From positions 1,984,001-2,048,000 of the forward strand of contig NZ_CP019509.1 in the NCBI RefSeq assembly GCF_002002905.1: a stretch of DNA of 64,000 bases. Direction: 5' to 3'. A program made the translations under genes and the position numbers. The first letter of the stretch is position 1; every line of letters begins with the position of its first letter. This document shows positions 54,655-63,718 of the stretch, in pieces. The DNA is from Aquaspirillum sp. LM1 (GTDB lineage Bacteria > Pseudomonadota > Gammaproteobacteria > Burkholderiales > Aquaspirillaceae). The notes beneath the pieces are model-generated. The model had not been told where the DNA came from. It saw nothing but the letters and a program-made list of their open reading frames with translations, and ran no database searches.

Positions 54655-55518
54655 ATGTCCCCGCTTGTGGAAAGCTTTTACGATCCCGCCACCTGGACCT
54701 TCACCTATCTGGTCTACGACCGCCCCGGCGGCACGGCGGCAATCATCGACCCGGTGCTCGACTTCGACCCGCGCTCCGGACGCACCCACACCACCTCGGC
54801 ACATGCCGTGCTTGACGCGGCGCACGCACGCGGGCTGACGGTGGCCTGGGTGCTGGAAACCCATGCCCACGCCGACCACCTGTCGGCAGCCGACTGGCTG
54901 AAAACCCAGCTGGGCTGCTCGATTGGGATTGGCGAGGCCATCCGTCAGGTGCAGCAGGTGTTTGCCGGACTGTTCAATCTGGGCGAACACGCCCCGCGCG
55001 ATGGTGTGCCGTTTGACCGGCTGTTTGCCGATGGCGAGATTTTTGCCATTGGCGAACTCAGCGTGGAAGTGCTGGCCGTGCCCGGCCACACCCCGGCTGA
55101 CGTGGCCTATCGGATTGGCGACCATGTGTTTGTTGGCGACACGCTGTTCATGCCCGATGTGGGCACCGCCCGCTGTGACTTTCCTGGCGGCGACGCCCGC
55201 CAGTTGTACCGCTCGATCCGCCGTCTGCTGGCACTGCCCGACACCACCCGGCTGATGCTGTGCCACGACTATCCGCCAGCCGAACGCAGTGCGCCGTGCT
55301 GTCACTGTACCGTGGCCGAGCAGCGTGCCGGCAATCTGCATGTACACGACGGCGTGGACGAAGCCAGCTTTGTCGAACGCCGGCAGGCGCGCGACCGCAC
55401 GCTGGACATGCCCACCCTGCTGCTGCCGTCGGTGCAGGTGAATATCCGCGCCGGCCAGCTGCCGCCAGCCGAAGCCAATGGCGTGCATTACCTCAAGCTG
55501 CCGGTTAACGCGCTGTGA
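54655..55518 (+). CDS. Metallo-beta-lactamase-fold persulfide dioxygenase-like protein
   Basis: The 287-residue protein resembles the Blh/ETHE1 branch of MBL hydrolases: THAHADHLSA with His70, His72, Asp74 and His75, the next metal ligand in VPGHTPADVAYR, FVGDTLF with Asp, and a C-terminal His in LCHDYPP. The ETHE1-like enzymes oxidise glutathione persulfide to sulfite. It precedes a TSUP permease and a rhodanese, an arrangement found in BigR-controlled sulfide-detoxification operons. The permease GTG overlaps its stop (GTGA). Confidence 0.85.
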   Translation: MSPLVESFYDPATWTFTYLVYDRPGGTAAIIDPVLDFDPRSGRTHTTSAHAVLDAAHARGLTVAWVLETHAHADHLSAADWLKTQLGCSIGIGEAIRQVQQVFAGLFNLGEHAPRDGVPFDRLFADGEIFAIGELSVEVLAVPGHTPADVAYRIGDHVFVGDTLFMPDVGTARCDFPGGDARQLYRSIRRLLALPDTTRLMLCHDYPPAERSAPCCHCTVAEQRAGNLHVHDGVDEASFVERRQARDRTLDMPTLLLPSVQVNIRAGQLPPAEANGVHYLKLPVNAL

Positions 55519-56318
55519 GCCTGCAACTGTTCAATCTGCTGTGGGTAGGGGCGCTGATTGGCGGCCTGCAGGGCATCACCGGTGCAGGCGGCGGCATTCT
55601 CGCCGTGCCTGCGCTGGTGGCGGTGCTGGGCTGGGGGGTGTTGCAGGCCGGGCCAGTGGCCTTGCTCGGGGTGGCCGGCAGCGCTGCGCTGGGCGCGTGG
55701 GATGGCTTTCGCCAGGGGCTGGTGCGCTATCGGGCCGCCTTGCTGATGGCCTGCGCCGGCGTGCCGGCGTCCTGGCTGGGCAGCCTGCTGGCGCACTACC
55801 TGCCGGGCCGCCTGCTGCTGGCGCTGTTTGCCCTGGTGATGCTGTGGACTGCCTGGCGTTTGCGCCATCGGCAACCCGATGACGGCGCACTGCCAGCATC
55901 GCTGTGCCCATTGCACCCGGAGACCGGGCGTTTTGTCTGGCCGCTGCGCAGCCTGCTGATGATCAGCGGGGTGGGCGCGCTGGCCGGGCTGATGACCGGG
56001 CTGCTGGGCGTGGGCGGCGGTTTCATTATTGTACCGGCCTTGCGGCGGATTTCTCCGCTGCCCATGCACAGCATTGCCGCCACCTCGCTGCTGGTGATTG
56101 CGCTGGTGGGCGCAGGCGGGGTGGTGATGGCCGGCCTGCACGGCTTGCCGCTGCCCATCGACGTGGCCCTGCCGTTTTTGCTGGCCACCCTGGCCGGCAT
56201 GCTGGTGGGCCGCCGCTTGTCGCGGCGCTTGTCGCAGGCGGCAGTGCAGCGCGGGTTCATTGGCTTGTTGTGCGTGATTGCCGGGTATTTGCTGCTCAAA
56301 AGCCTGGCACTGGTTTAG
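55515..56318 (+). CDS. TSUP-family sulfite/sulfur-compound exporter (TauE/SafE)
   Basis: A 267-residue membrane protein with eight or so helices and two TSUP repeats, each with a glycine-rich signature (GITGAGGGILAVP near 20-32 and LLGVGGGFIIVPAL near 172-185). In BigR-type operons such permeases export sulfite produced by the dioxygenase. The GTG start (MSLQLFNLL) overlaps the upstream stop, indicating translational coupling. The stop codon TAG coincides with the left end of a family A element. Confidence 0.88.
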   Translation: MSLQLFNLLWVGALIGGLQGITGAGGGILAVPALVAVLGWGVLQAGPVALLGVAGSAALGAWDGFRQGLVRYRAALLMACAGVPASWLGSLLAHYLPGRLLLALFALVMLWTAWRLRHRQPDDGALPASLCPLHPETGRFVWPLRSLLMISGVGALAGLMTGLLGVGGGFIIVPALRRISPLPMHSIAATSLLVIALVGAGGVVMAGLHGLPLPIDVALPFLLATLAGMLVGRRLSRRLSQAAVQRGFIGLLCVIAGYLLLKSLALV

Positions 56319-56431
56319 GGATACGCTGAAAAAATCGTCATTCCCGCGAAGGCGGGAATCCAGGTTTTTGATTTTACTAGGTTTTGTTTTTGGCAAAAAC
56401 GGTTTGTCTGAATAAATCAGCGCGTCCTTAG
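56317..56431. repeat. Small inverted-repeat element, family A (copy 2)
   Basis: Begins TTAGGGATACGCTGAAAAAA, holds the palindrome ATTCCCGCGAAGGCGGGAAT (56340-56359), and ends AATAAATCAGCGCGTCCTTAG; the reverse of the end reads CTAAGGACGCGCTGATTTAT. It sits between the TSUP and rhodanese genes. The gap 56319-56584 has no other gene. Confidence 0.78.
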
Positions 56432-56584
56432 TTCCCCCTCTGACATTGTTGTGCTGCCTTGCCGTGCTGTCTGCGGAAGCACACCTCGCCAGCATCGCTA
56501 TGCTGTTTTTTAGCCACGCTTAAACGTTTCATTGGCGTCTGACCAAGCGATCAACGCAACTTTAATCATTCTGGAGAATGCAAG

Positions 56585-56962
56585 ATGAAAACCGCCCACG
56601 ACCTGGTGCTGGCTGCGCGTGCGCAGATTGAAGAATTGTCCCCGCAAGATGCCCAGCGCTGGCAGGCTGCCACGGCGGCGCGGGTGCTGGATGTGCGCGA
56701 ACCGGACGAGTTTGCCGCCGGCCACCTGCCCGGTGCGGTGAATGTGCCACGCGGCATGCTGGAATTTCGCATTGGCGAACTGCAACCCGACGGCGATGCG
56801 GCCATTTTGCTGTACTGCAAAACCAGTGGCCGCGCCGCGCTGGCCACCCAGTCGCTGCACAGCCTGGGCTACACCCGGCTGCGCTCGGTGGCCGGGGGGT
56901 TTGACCAATGGCAGGCCGATGGGTTGAGTGTGGAAAAACCGGTTCTGCCATCGTTTGAATAA
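56585..56962 (+). CDS. Rhodanese-like sulfurtransferase
   Basis: A single-domain rhodanese with 125 residues, active-site Cys near residue 78 in YCKTSGRAA, and the RVLDVREPDEFAAGHLPGAV signature. It probably transfers sulfane sulfur as part of the sulfide module together with the MBL dioxygenase and TSUP permease upstream, from which it is now separated by a family A element and a 266-bp gap. AGAATGCAAG upstream gives a weak ribosome-binding match. Confidence 0.92.
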   Translation: MKTAHDLVLAARAQIEELSPQDAQRWQAATAARVLDVREPDEFAAGHLPGAVNVPRGMLEFRIGELQPDGDAAILLYCKTSGRAALATQSLHSLGYTRLRSVAGGFDQWQADGLSVEKPVLPSFE

Positions 56963-57130
56963 CCTGGCGGCAACACCGCCGTGCCGGTGAGAGCCACCCG
57001 CAGCAGACCATGCCCGGCGGCACGCTTCATGCGACTGTTGAGTTCGCTTTTGCACCGTCCATCCGCGCTGGTTGCTTTGGGCGCTTGGTGGGACAATCCG
57101 TGTCATACCTTGCCTTAACCGGATTGTTCG

Positions 57131-58657
57131 ATGACTGCTGCCCGTTTTTTCTGTCGCATTGGCCTTGTTCTCCTGCTTGCCCTGGCTGCCAGCACCCGCG
57201 CCGCGACACCGGGCCTGGCGCTGAACCAGCCGATGGGCGAGCCGCTGGCGCGGGCCATGCTGGCGCGGTTTGGCTATGGCGCAACAGAACGCAGCCTGGC
57301 CGAATACGCCCGGCTTAGCCCCAGCGCCATGCTGCAGCGCGGCATCCGCGACGGTGCCATGCTGCCCGAAGCGGTGCGCCAGCAGCTGGCCGTGTTACCT
57401 GGCTCCCGGCCAACCGACCAGCTGTGGCGCGAGTTCGGGCCGCAGCGTCAGCAGGAAGTGCGCCGCAGCGGCGATGCCATGGCATGGCGCGCGCTGGATC
57501 TCGGCGGCCAGGCCATGGTTCGCTCCGTCGTGCATCGGCGCTTGCTGGCCATGGCCAATAGCGACAATCCGGCGCATGAAAGCCTGCTGAGCTTCTGGCT
57601 GAACCATTTTTCCGTGCATGTCTACCGGGGGTGGGTGCGCTGGGTGGCCAACGACTACGCCAGCCAGCTTGAAACCGCCATGGCGGATGACCGGTTTGAA
57701 ACCCTGTTGCGCGCCAGTTTTTACCATCTGGCCATGCATAGCTATCTGGATAATCTGTCCACCGTGTCCCCCGACAGCCCGCTGGGGCGGCGTGGGCGCA
57801 GCCGACAAAACGAAAACCTGGCGCGCGAGCTTCTGGAACTGCACACCCTGGGCGTAAATGGTGGCTATACCCAGGCCGATGTGCAGGCGCTGGCGCGCAT
57901 CATCAGCGGCGTGGCACCGCCGGATCTGGCCGACCCGGCCAGCCTGGCCGAAGGACGTGGCGGTTTTGTGCTCGACCCGGCGCGTCAGGATGATGGCGAC
58001 AAAACCCTGCTTGGCCAGCATTACCCGGCTGGCGGCGGCCGCGCCGATATCGACCGGGCGCTGCACCAGCTGGCCAGCCATCCGGCCACTGCCCGGCATA
58101 TCAGCCACAAACTGGCCGTGCGATTCCTGTCCGACCAGCCGTCCGAGGCGCTGGTGGCGCGCATGGCGCAGGTGTTTGTGCGTACGCAGGGCCGGGTGTC
58201 AGCCACTTTGTCGGTGTTGCTGGCCAGCGCGGAATTTACCCGCAGCCTGCAGCCGCCAGGCAAATTTCGCGAACCGCTGGACTATGTGCTGGCGCTGAGC
58301 CGGGCGGTGTGCCAGGAACGCCCGATCCTTTATACCGAACCTTTGCTGGTGGCCTTGCTGGGCATGGGGCAGGCACCGTTCATGCATGTGTCCCCGGAAG
58401 GCTATGGCGCGCGGCAAAGCGACTGGCTGTCCCCGCTGGCAATGGTGCAGCGGGTACGGGTGGCCGACAACCTGGCCATGCAGCGCTGGCGACTGACCGG
58501 CCCCGGCGACGCGCCACAGCCCTGCCTGATTGACCCGGCCGCGCTGGCGCACAGCCTGGGGCCGGCGGCAGCCAGCACGCAGGCGGCGCTAACTGGGCTG
58601 GACGCCCGCCAGCAAGTGGTGGTCCGGCTGGCGGCACCGGAGGGATTGTGGCGTTAA
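57131..58657 (+). CDS. DUF1800 protein, exported
   Basis: A 508-residue protein with an N-terminal signal peptide (ARFFCRIGLVLLLALAASTR, then AATP) and the DUF1800 region: LARFGYGATERSLAEYARLS at the start, LLSFWLNHFSVH, NENLARELLELHTLGVNGGY (the signature), and ISHKLAVRFLSDQPSE. The usual partner gene, a DUF1501 protein, is missing on both sides. Function is unknown for the family; it is commonly exported by Tat or Sec. Confidence 0.85.
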   Translation: MTAARFFCRIGLVLLLALAASTRAATPGLALNQPMGEPLARAMLARFGYGATERSLAEYARLSPSAMLQRGIRDGAMLPEAVRQQLAVLPGSRPTDQLWREFGPQRQQEVRRSGDAMAWRALDLGGQAMVRSVVHRRLLAMANSDNPAHESLLSFWLNHFSVHVYRGWVRWVANDYASQLETAMADDRFETLLRASFYHLAMHSYLDNLSTVSPDSPLGRRGRSRQNENLARELLELHTLGVNGGYTQADVQALARIISGVAPPDLADPASLAEGRGGFVLDPARQDDGDKTLLGQHYPAGGGRADIDRALHQLASHPATARHISHKLAVRFLSDQPSEALVARMAQVFVRTQGRVSATLSVLLASAEFTRSLQPPGKFREPLDYVLALSRAVCQERPILYTEPLLVALLGMGQAPFMHVSPEGYGARQSDWLSPLAMVQRVRVADNLAMQRWRLTGPGDAPQPCLIDPAALAHSLGPAAASTQAALTGLDARQQVVVRLAAPEGLWR

Positions 58658-58675
58658 GTGCGCACCTGCTGGGGG

Positions 58676-58792
58676 TTAGGAATACGCTGAAAAAATCGTC
58701 ATTCCCGCGCAGGCGGGAATCCAGAATGTTGATTTTGCGGGATGTTGCTGTTGGCAAACACGATTTTTCTGATTCAGTCCGCGCGTCCTTAG
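58676..58792. repeat. Small inverted-repeat element, family A (copy 3)
   Basis: Begins TTAGGAATACGCTGAAAAAA, has the palindrome ATTCCCGCGCAGGCGGGAAT (58701-58720), and ends GTCCGCGCGTCCTTAG. Its right end overlaps the TAA stop codon of mltA (58789-58791). Both this copy and copy 2 therefore touch the stop of the neighbouring gene. Confidence 0.78.
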
Positions 58793-60042
58793 CGACCGCC
58801 CGCCATCGCCTGCGCCGGGGTCATGCCCTTGGGCAGGATGATCCACATTTCGCCGGTCTGCTTCATCCGGCCCGCCTGCTCGCCGGCTTCACGGCCAAAG
58901 CCCCAGAAAAAGTCGGCGCGCACTGCGCCGCGAATCGCCCCGCCGGTATCCTGAGCGTACATCAGCCGTTGCAGTGGCTGGTTGCTCATCGGATAGCTGG
59001 TGGACAACCACACTGGCGCACCCAGCGGGGTGTAGCGCGGATCCACCGCAATGCTGTAGCCATCGGTCAGTGGCACACCCAGCGCGCCCAGCGGGCCGCC
59101 TTGGGTGTTGTTCAGCCGGCGGAAAAACACATAGCTGGGATTGCTGTTCAACAGCTCGGCCAGGCGTGCCGGGTTGGCCTGCGCCCAGGCCTGAATGCCC
59201 TGCATGGTGGCCTGGCCTGCGGTCAGCTCCCCCTTGTCGATCAGCCATTTGCCAATCGATTTATACGGAAAACCATTCTGGTCGGCATAGCCCACCCGCA
59301 TCAGTTCACCATTGGCCAGCTCCACCCGGCCTGAGCCCTGCACCTGCAGGAAAAACAGCTCGATCGGATCTTCCACCCAGGCCAGCACCTCGGCGCGCTC
59401 CACCCCACGCCCGACTTCAATCTCGCTGCGGGTCCAGTACGGCACCACCTTGTTGCCCTGCACCCGACCGCGCAGGCGCAGGTTTTTCAGTTCCGGATAA
59501 ATACTGGCCAGGTCTACGGTCAGTAAATCCGCCGGTGGTGCATAAATCGGGTAACGGCCACGCGCGCTGCGCTGGCTGTCGCCACGCAACAGCGGTTCGT
59601 AATAGCCGGTGACCAGGCCCTGCAGTTTGTCGCCATCGCTCAAGCGGTAGGGGGTGAAGCGGGTTTGGTAGAACTGACGCACGGCGTCGGGCTGGCGCGC
59701 GTCCACCTGAGCGGCGGCGTCGCAGCTGGCACGCCAGCCGGCGCGTTTGCCCAGCGCCTTGCAGCTTTCGCTGAAGGCGCTGAAACCTTCGGCCAGATTG
59801 GCCACATTCCAACCCGGCAGGGCGGCCCAGGTGACCGGGATATATTTGGCGTCGGCATCGCTGGCGGGCACGGGCGCTTTGACCACTGGGCCAGTGGGGC
59901 GCGGTGGCGTGGATGGCGTGGGCGTGACTGGCGGCGTTGGGGTGGGGGTCACCGGCGGGCGGGCGGGCGGCGGGGGCGGCGCGGTCACGCAAGCAGCCAG
60001 CACCAGGGTGGCGCACAGGGACAGAATCGAACGTAAGGTCAT
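58789..60042 (-). CDS. mltA: Membrane-bound lytic murein transglycosylase A (MltA)
   Basis: A 417-residue outer-membrane lipoprotein that cleaves peptidoglycan to 1,6-anhydro products. Signal with lipobox LVLAAC (Cys18), then a long Pro/Thr linker. The MltA domain shows LVTGYYEPLLRGD and the barrel with YWTRSEIEVG; the C-terminal 3D domain contains the catalytic Asp in MYAQDTGGAIRGAVRADFFW. The ATG at 60042 gives a proper signal peptide. The stop codon lies inside the end of a family A element. Confidence 0.94.
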   Translation of the reverse strand: MTLRSILSLCATLVLAACVTAPPPPPARPPVTPTPTPPVTPTPSTPPRPTGPVVKAPVPASDADAKYIPVTWAALPGWNVANLAEGFSAFSESCKALGKRAGWRASCDAAAQVDARQPDAVRQFYQTRFTPYRLSDGDKLQGLVTGYYEPLLRGDSQRSARGRYPIYAPPADLLTVDLASIYPELKNLRLRGRVQGNKVVPYWTRSEIEVGRGVERAEVLAWVEDPIELFFLQVQGSGRVELANGELMRVGYADQNGFPYKSIGKWLIDKGELTAGQATMQGIQAWAQANPARLAELLNSNPSYVFFRRLNNTQGGPLGALGVPLTDGYSIAVDPRYTPLGAPVWLSTSYPMSNQPLQRLMYAQDTGGAIRGAVRADFFWGFGREAGEQAGRMKQTGEMWIILPKGMTPAQAMAGGR

Positions 60043-60144
60043 CGGGCTGCACAAATGAGAATTAAGCCAACGCCGATTGTACCTGAACCCCGGGGGGAGG
60101 CGGGCTGGAGTGAGCGCGGGAACAACCGCCCGCGCGCCTTGCCT

Positions 60145-62064
60145 TCACGCCCGCAAGCGCCGGTACAGCGTGGCCCGGCTGATGCCCAGCTGGCGGGCGG
60201 CAGCGGAAATATTGCCGCCGCAGGCACTCAGGGTATGCTGCATGGCGCGCTGCTCGATGTCGGCCAGCCGGCTGGCCTGGCTATGGCTGGTCAGCAGGGA
60301 GGGCGGCATCATCCGCATGGAAAAATCTTCGTCCAGATGACAGCAATCCAGCGCTTCCAGCGGATCGTCGCGGCTGGCCAGCGCTGAGCGCAGCACGCTG
60401 CGCAGCTGGCGCAGATTGCCCGGCCAGGGATGTTGTTCCAGCCAGCGGCCAAGCGCCGGGCTCAGGCTCACCGGCAGGCCGTGGTTTTCTTCCGCCAGCA
60501 GACGCTGGCACAGCGCCAGGCGGTCGCTGCGCTCGCGCAGCGCCGGCAGGCGCACGCGCACCCCGGCCAACCGGTAGTATAAATCTTCGCGAAACCGCCC
60601 CTCGGCCACCGCCTGACGCAGGTCGCGGTGGGTAGCGCAGACAATGGCAATATCCACCGGCTGGGCCTGACGCCCGCCCAGTGGACACACTTCGCGCTCC
60701 TGCAGCACCCGCAGCAAGTGCGCTTGCAAACTAAGCGGCATATCGCCAATTTCATCCAGAAACAGCGTGCCGCCGTCCGCCTGGGCAATCCGGCCAACAT
60801 GGCCCTTGCGCCGCGCGCCGGTAAATGCGCCGTCCTCGTAGCCAAACAGCTCGGATTCGATCAATCCTTCCGGAATTGCCGCGCAGTTCAGCGCCACAAA
60901 CGGGCCATTGCGCCGGGGGCTGCTGCGATGAAACGCCTGGGCAAACACTTCTTTGCCGGTGCCGGTTTCGCCTTCGATCAGCAGCGGAATATCCTTGCCG
61001 ACAATGCGCAAGGCCCGCCGCGCCGCGCTGTCCAGCTGCGGATCGCCGCCGGTCAGCGCCATCAGCGTGCGTGGCAGGCCCGGACTGGGGGCCGCGCTCA
61101 GCAGGGAAGGCGGCAAGGGGTCGTCGGTCACCACCCGGCGCACATGGCCGCGCCACAGCCGGCCCTGATGGTCGGCCAGCGGGTGGCTCTGGCCGGGCGC
61201 GTGCAGCGCGCGCTGGGTCCAGCTGGCAAAGTCATCGGCAAACAGCTGGGCAAAACGCCAGCTGGGCAGCACCCTGGCGTCGGGGGCAAACTGGTGGCGG
61301 GCCGGCGCACAGGCGGCCAGCCAGTCGCCGTGCGCGCTGAACACCAGTTGGTATTCCGCCCCGGCCTTGCCGCTGGCGTCAGCGTCGGCCACGCTGAGCA
61401 GCCAGTGGCCAGCCGCCTGCTGGTGCAGCAGGCGCTGTTCAATGCCTTGTGCGGCCAGGCTGACCAGTGCCAGGGTGTGTGGCTGGCGGTGCCGACACGG
61501 CCCGGTGATGCCCAGCACCCCGGCGCGCCGGCCACAGGGCAGGCGCAGCGGCGTGGCAGCACAGGTAAGCTGGCGCAAGGCGGCCAGATAATGTTCCGGG
61601 CCATGCACGGTCAGCGCCTGGTCGGCTTCCAGCGCCGTGCCAATGGCATTGGTGCCACAGCGCGCTTCGCGCCAGTCTGCGCCCAGTTGCAGGCCCAGCG
61701 CGTCCAGCTGGTCGAGCAACACCGGCTCGCCCAGCCGGTCCACCACCACCCCGTCGGCATTGGCCAGCACCACTGCGCTGCCACTGGCGGCCAGCTGGCT
61801 GGCCAGGGTGGCCAGCAAGGGTGCCGCCGCCCGCAACAAGGCACCCGCCTGCTGGCGCAGCGCATACGCCTGGCTGGCGCTGGCCTGGCCGGCGGGCAGG
61901 CTGTGGCTGGACAGGCCGGCAGCCTGACAGCGTTGCCACGACTGCGCCAGCAGGGCAGGCAGCGGGCTGCGGGTGTCACCCAGCTCGGGCGGGAGGGAAG
62001 TTTCCAGGGCCATCGGCAGTTCCTCGTCGGCGTTTTCTTGTTCGACATCCAGCAGGCGGGCCAT
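60145..62064 (-). CDS. AcoR-like sigma54-dependent transcriptional activator
   Basis: The 639 residues comprise an N-terminal GAF-type sensor (about 70-200; [12 protein letters not shown] is the AcoR signature), a linker/PAS-like part, an AAA+ domain with Walker A GETGTGKE near 360, GAFTGA near 411 (contacts sigma54), Walker [13 protein letters not shown], and a C-terminal Fis-type helix-turn-helix ([20 protein letters not shown]). AcoR-type activators switch on acetoin or alcohol catabolism operons. No such operon is adjacent, so the target is unknown; the genes upstream are DUF1304 and a thioesterase. Confidence 0.92.
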   Translation of the reverse strand: MARLLDVEQENADEELPMALETSLPPELGDTRSPLPALLAQSWQRCQAAGLSSHSLPAGQASASQAYALRQQAGALLRAAAPLLATLASQLAASGSAVVLANADGVVVDRLGEPVLLDQLDALGLQLGADWREARCGTNAIGTALEADQALTVHGPEHYLAALRQLTCAATPLRLPCGRRAGVLGITGPCRHRQPHTLALVSLAAQGIEQRLLHQQAAGHWLLSVADADASGKAGAEYQLVFSAHGDWLAACAPARHQFAPDARVLPSWRFAQLFADDFASWTQRALHAPGQSHPLADHQGRLWRGHVRRVVTDDPLPPSLLSAAPSPGLPRTLMALTGGDPQLDSAARRALRIVGKDIPLLIEGETGTGKEVFAQAFHRSSPRRNGPFVALNCAAIPEGLIESELFGYEDGAFTGARRKGHVGRIAQADGGTLFLDEIGDMPLSLQAHLLRVLQEREVCPLGGRQAQPVDIAIVCATHRDLRQAVAEGRFREDLYYRLAGVRVRLPALRERSDRLALCQRLLAEENHGLPVSLSPALGRWLEQHPWPGNLRQLRSVLRSALASRDDPLEALDCCHLDEDFSMRMMPPSLLTSHSQASRLADIEQRAMQHTLSACGGNISAAARQLGISRATLYRRLRA

Positions 62065-62174
62065 GCGTTGCTTGCCCTGCCCCCTGGCTTTCTACAAGTA
62101 AACTGCCGTGTCGGGCTATCCGTCCTTGGTCGGGGTGCCGCCGTCGAGTCGCACCGGCAGGGTGCGGCCTGCCC

Positions 62175-62534
62175 CTATCGAGCCAGCAACACGCAGGCCA
62201 GCGCCAACCCGGCGGGCAGCGCCTGCACCCACCAGATTTTGCGACTGACGGTGCAGCCGCCGTACACGCCAGCCACGATCACGCAGCCCAGAAAAAACTC
62301 GGCCAGCCCCGCCGGGCTGCCCGGCCACAGCGACCACAGCAGGCCAGCGGCCAGAAAGCCGTTGTACAGGCCCTGATTGGCCGCCAGCGTGCGGCTTTGA
62401 GCAGCATATTCCGCGCTCAGGCCAAACACCCGTCGCCCGGTGGGACGTGTCCACAAAAACATTTCCAGCACCAGAAAATACCCGTGCAACGCCGCTACCA
62501 GGGCGGTCAGCCCGATTGCCAGCACAGCCCACAT
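62175..62534 (-). CDS. DUF1304 membrane protein
   Basis: A 119-residue protein with four hydrophobic helices and the family landmarks LHGYFLVLEMFLWTRPTGRRVF and NQGLYNGFLAAGLLW. Members are small integral membrane proteins of unknown function. AAGGAG lies before the ATG at 62534. Confidence 0.88.
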   Translation of the reverse strand: MWAVLAIGLTALVAALHGYFLVLEMFLWTRPTGRRVFGLSAEYAAQSRTLAANQGLYNGFLAAGLLWSLWPGSPAGLAEFFLGCVIVAGVYGGCTVSRKIWWVQALPAGLALACVLLAR

Positions 62535-62583
62535 GATTCACTCCTTGCGTAATTGAAAAAAATATTGAAAACGCGCTGGCAAC

Positions 62584-63039
62584 TTACTGGTATTGCGGTT
62601 GCGGCAGGGAGGAAAAGTCCACTCTGGCCAGGCTGGCAAAAATTGCCATCAGCCCGGCGCTGGGCGGTGCCAGCTTGCGTTCGGCCAGATTCAGCCAGGC
62701 ACCGTACACCCGGTGGGTGGCGGCCAGGCTGCCGTCGGCCTTGTGCATGTCCTGGCGGATTTTCCAGCGGCCATAGTCCGGTGTGGCGGCTTCCAGGCGC
62801 AGGGAAATCTCCAGACGCTCGCCCAGATGGACTTCACGGAAGTAATCGGTACTTTCCTGGAATAACACCGGGCCCAGGCCAAGGCGGGCAAAATCCTGGC
62901 CGGCAAATCCATGGTGGCTGAGCCAGCCCAGCCGGGCGTGGGTGCACAAATCGGCGTAGGCGCTGTGGCGCATATGCTGGTTGGCGTCGAGATCAGCCCA
63001 GCGGACTTCGACGGATTGGGTGAAAATAGCGTCTGACAC
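62584..63039 (-). CDS. Hotdog-fold acyl-CoA thioesterase
   Basis: The 151-residue hotdog protein has the 4HBT-type active-site region VRWADLDANQHMRHSAYADL (Asp nucleophile) followed by GPVLFQESTDYFREVHLGE. It hydrolyses an acyl-CoA or acyl-ACP, unidentified. It is divergent from the TetR gene and shares the palindromic operator between them. A GGAGG-like sequence (GAAGGAGGTTCAC) precedes the ATG at 63039. Confidence 0.88.
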   Translation of the reverse strand: MSDAIFTQSVEVRWADLDANQHMRHSAYADLCTHARLGWLSHHGFAGQDFARLGLGPVLFQESTDYFREVHLGERLEISLRLEAATPDYGRWKIRQDMHKADGSLAATHRVYGAWLNLAERKLAPPSAGLMAIFASLARVDFSSLPQPQYQ

Positions 63040-63053
63040 TGTGAACCTCCTTC

Positions 63054-63077
63054 AAAAAAGAACGATCGTTCTTTTTT
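63054..63077. promoter_or_regulatory. Perfect palindromic TetR operator
   Basis: GAACGATCGTTC, flanked by A-run and T-run so that all 24 bases are a perfect palindrome, sits between the divergent thioesterase and TetR genes. GAACGATCGTTC is a typical TetR-family operator form. It likely controls both genes. Confidence 0.85.
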
Positions 63078-63094
63078 ACAGCAAAATCGCCCGG

Positions 63095-63718
63095 ATGACC
63101 AGAATGACCCGCAAAAAAAACCAGACTCGTGAGCATATTCTGCACCACGCCCTCGCCCTGGCCAGCCAGGTGGGCATTGCCGGCCTGACCATTGGCCAGG
63201 TGGCCGAGGCGTGCGGATTATCCAAAAGCGGGATGTTTGCCCATTTTGGCAGCAAGGAAGCGTTGCAGCTGGCGGTGGTGGAAACCGCCCAGTTGCAGTT
63301 TGTCAGCGAGACGTTCCAGCCGATTCTGACGCTGCCACGCGGCTTGCCGCGCTTGCAGGCACTGATGGATGCCTGGCTGGCGTGGCTGGACCAGGCCCGC
63401 TATCCGGGCGGCTGTCCATTGCTGGCGGCGGTGTACGAGTTTGACGATCAACCGGGGGCGGTGCGCGACGCGCTGGTGCGCGGGCAGGGCTGGCAGCGCG
63501 ATACCGTGCTGCGGCTGGCGCAGGCGGCGGTGGCGCAACAGCAGCTCCCCGCCGATACCGACGCCGAACTGCTGGCGCTGCTGCTGTTTGGTCTGGTGCA
63601 AAGCGCACACCATGATGTGCGCCTGCTGGCGCGGCCAGGCAGCCTGGCGCTGGCGCGACGCGGCGTGAGTCAGTTGCTGACTGCGCCGCCGCGTGGGGGT
63701 CCGCCGTCAGGCGGGTAA
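63095..63718 (+). CDS. TetR-family transcriptional repressor
   Basis: A 207-residue TetR protein. The helix-turn-helix occupies about 10-55 (TREHILHHALALASQVGIAG; LTIGQVAEACGLSKSGMFAH then FGSKEALQ). The ligand domain has the YPGGCPLLAAVYEFDDQPGA segment of the TetR_C_33/YsiA-like type, which often senses acyl-CoA or fatty acids. It shares the palindromic operator with the divergent thioesterase gene and probably represses it. An ATG nine bases downstream is an alternative start. Its 3' end overlaps the convergent nat gene by 12 bases. Confidence 0.92.
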   Translation: MTRMTRKKNQTREHILHHALALASQVGIAGLTIGQVAEACGLSKSGMFAHFGSKEALQLAVVETAQLQFVSETFQPILTLPRGLPRLQALMDAWLAWLDQARYPGGCPLLAAVYEFDDQPGAVRDALVRGQGWQRDTVLRLAQAAVAQQQLPADTDAELLALLLFGLVQSAHHDVRLLARPGSLALARRGVSQLLTAPPRGGPPSGG

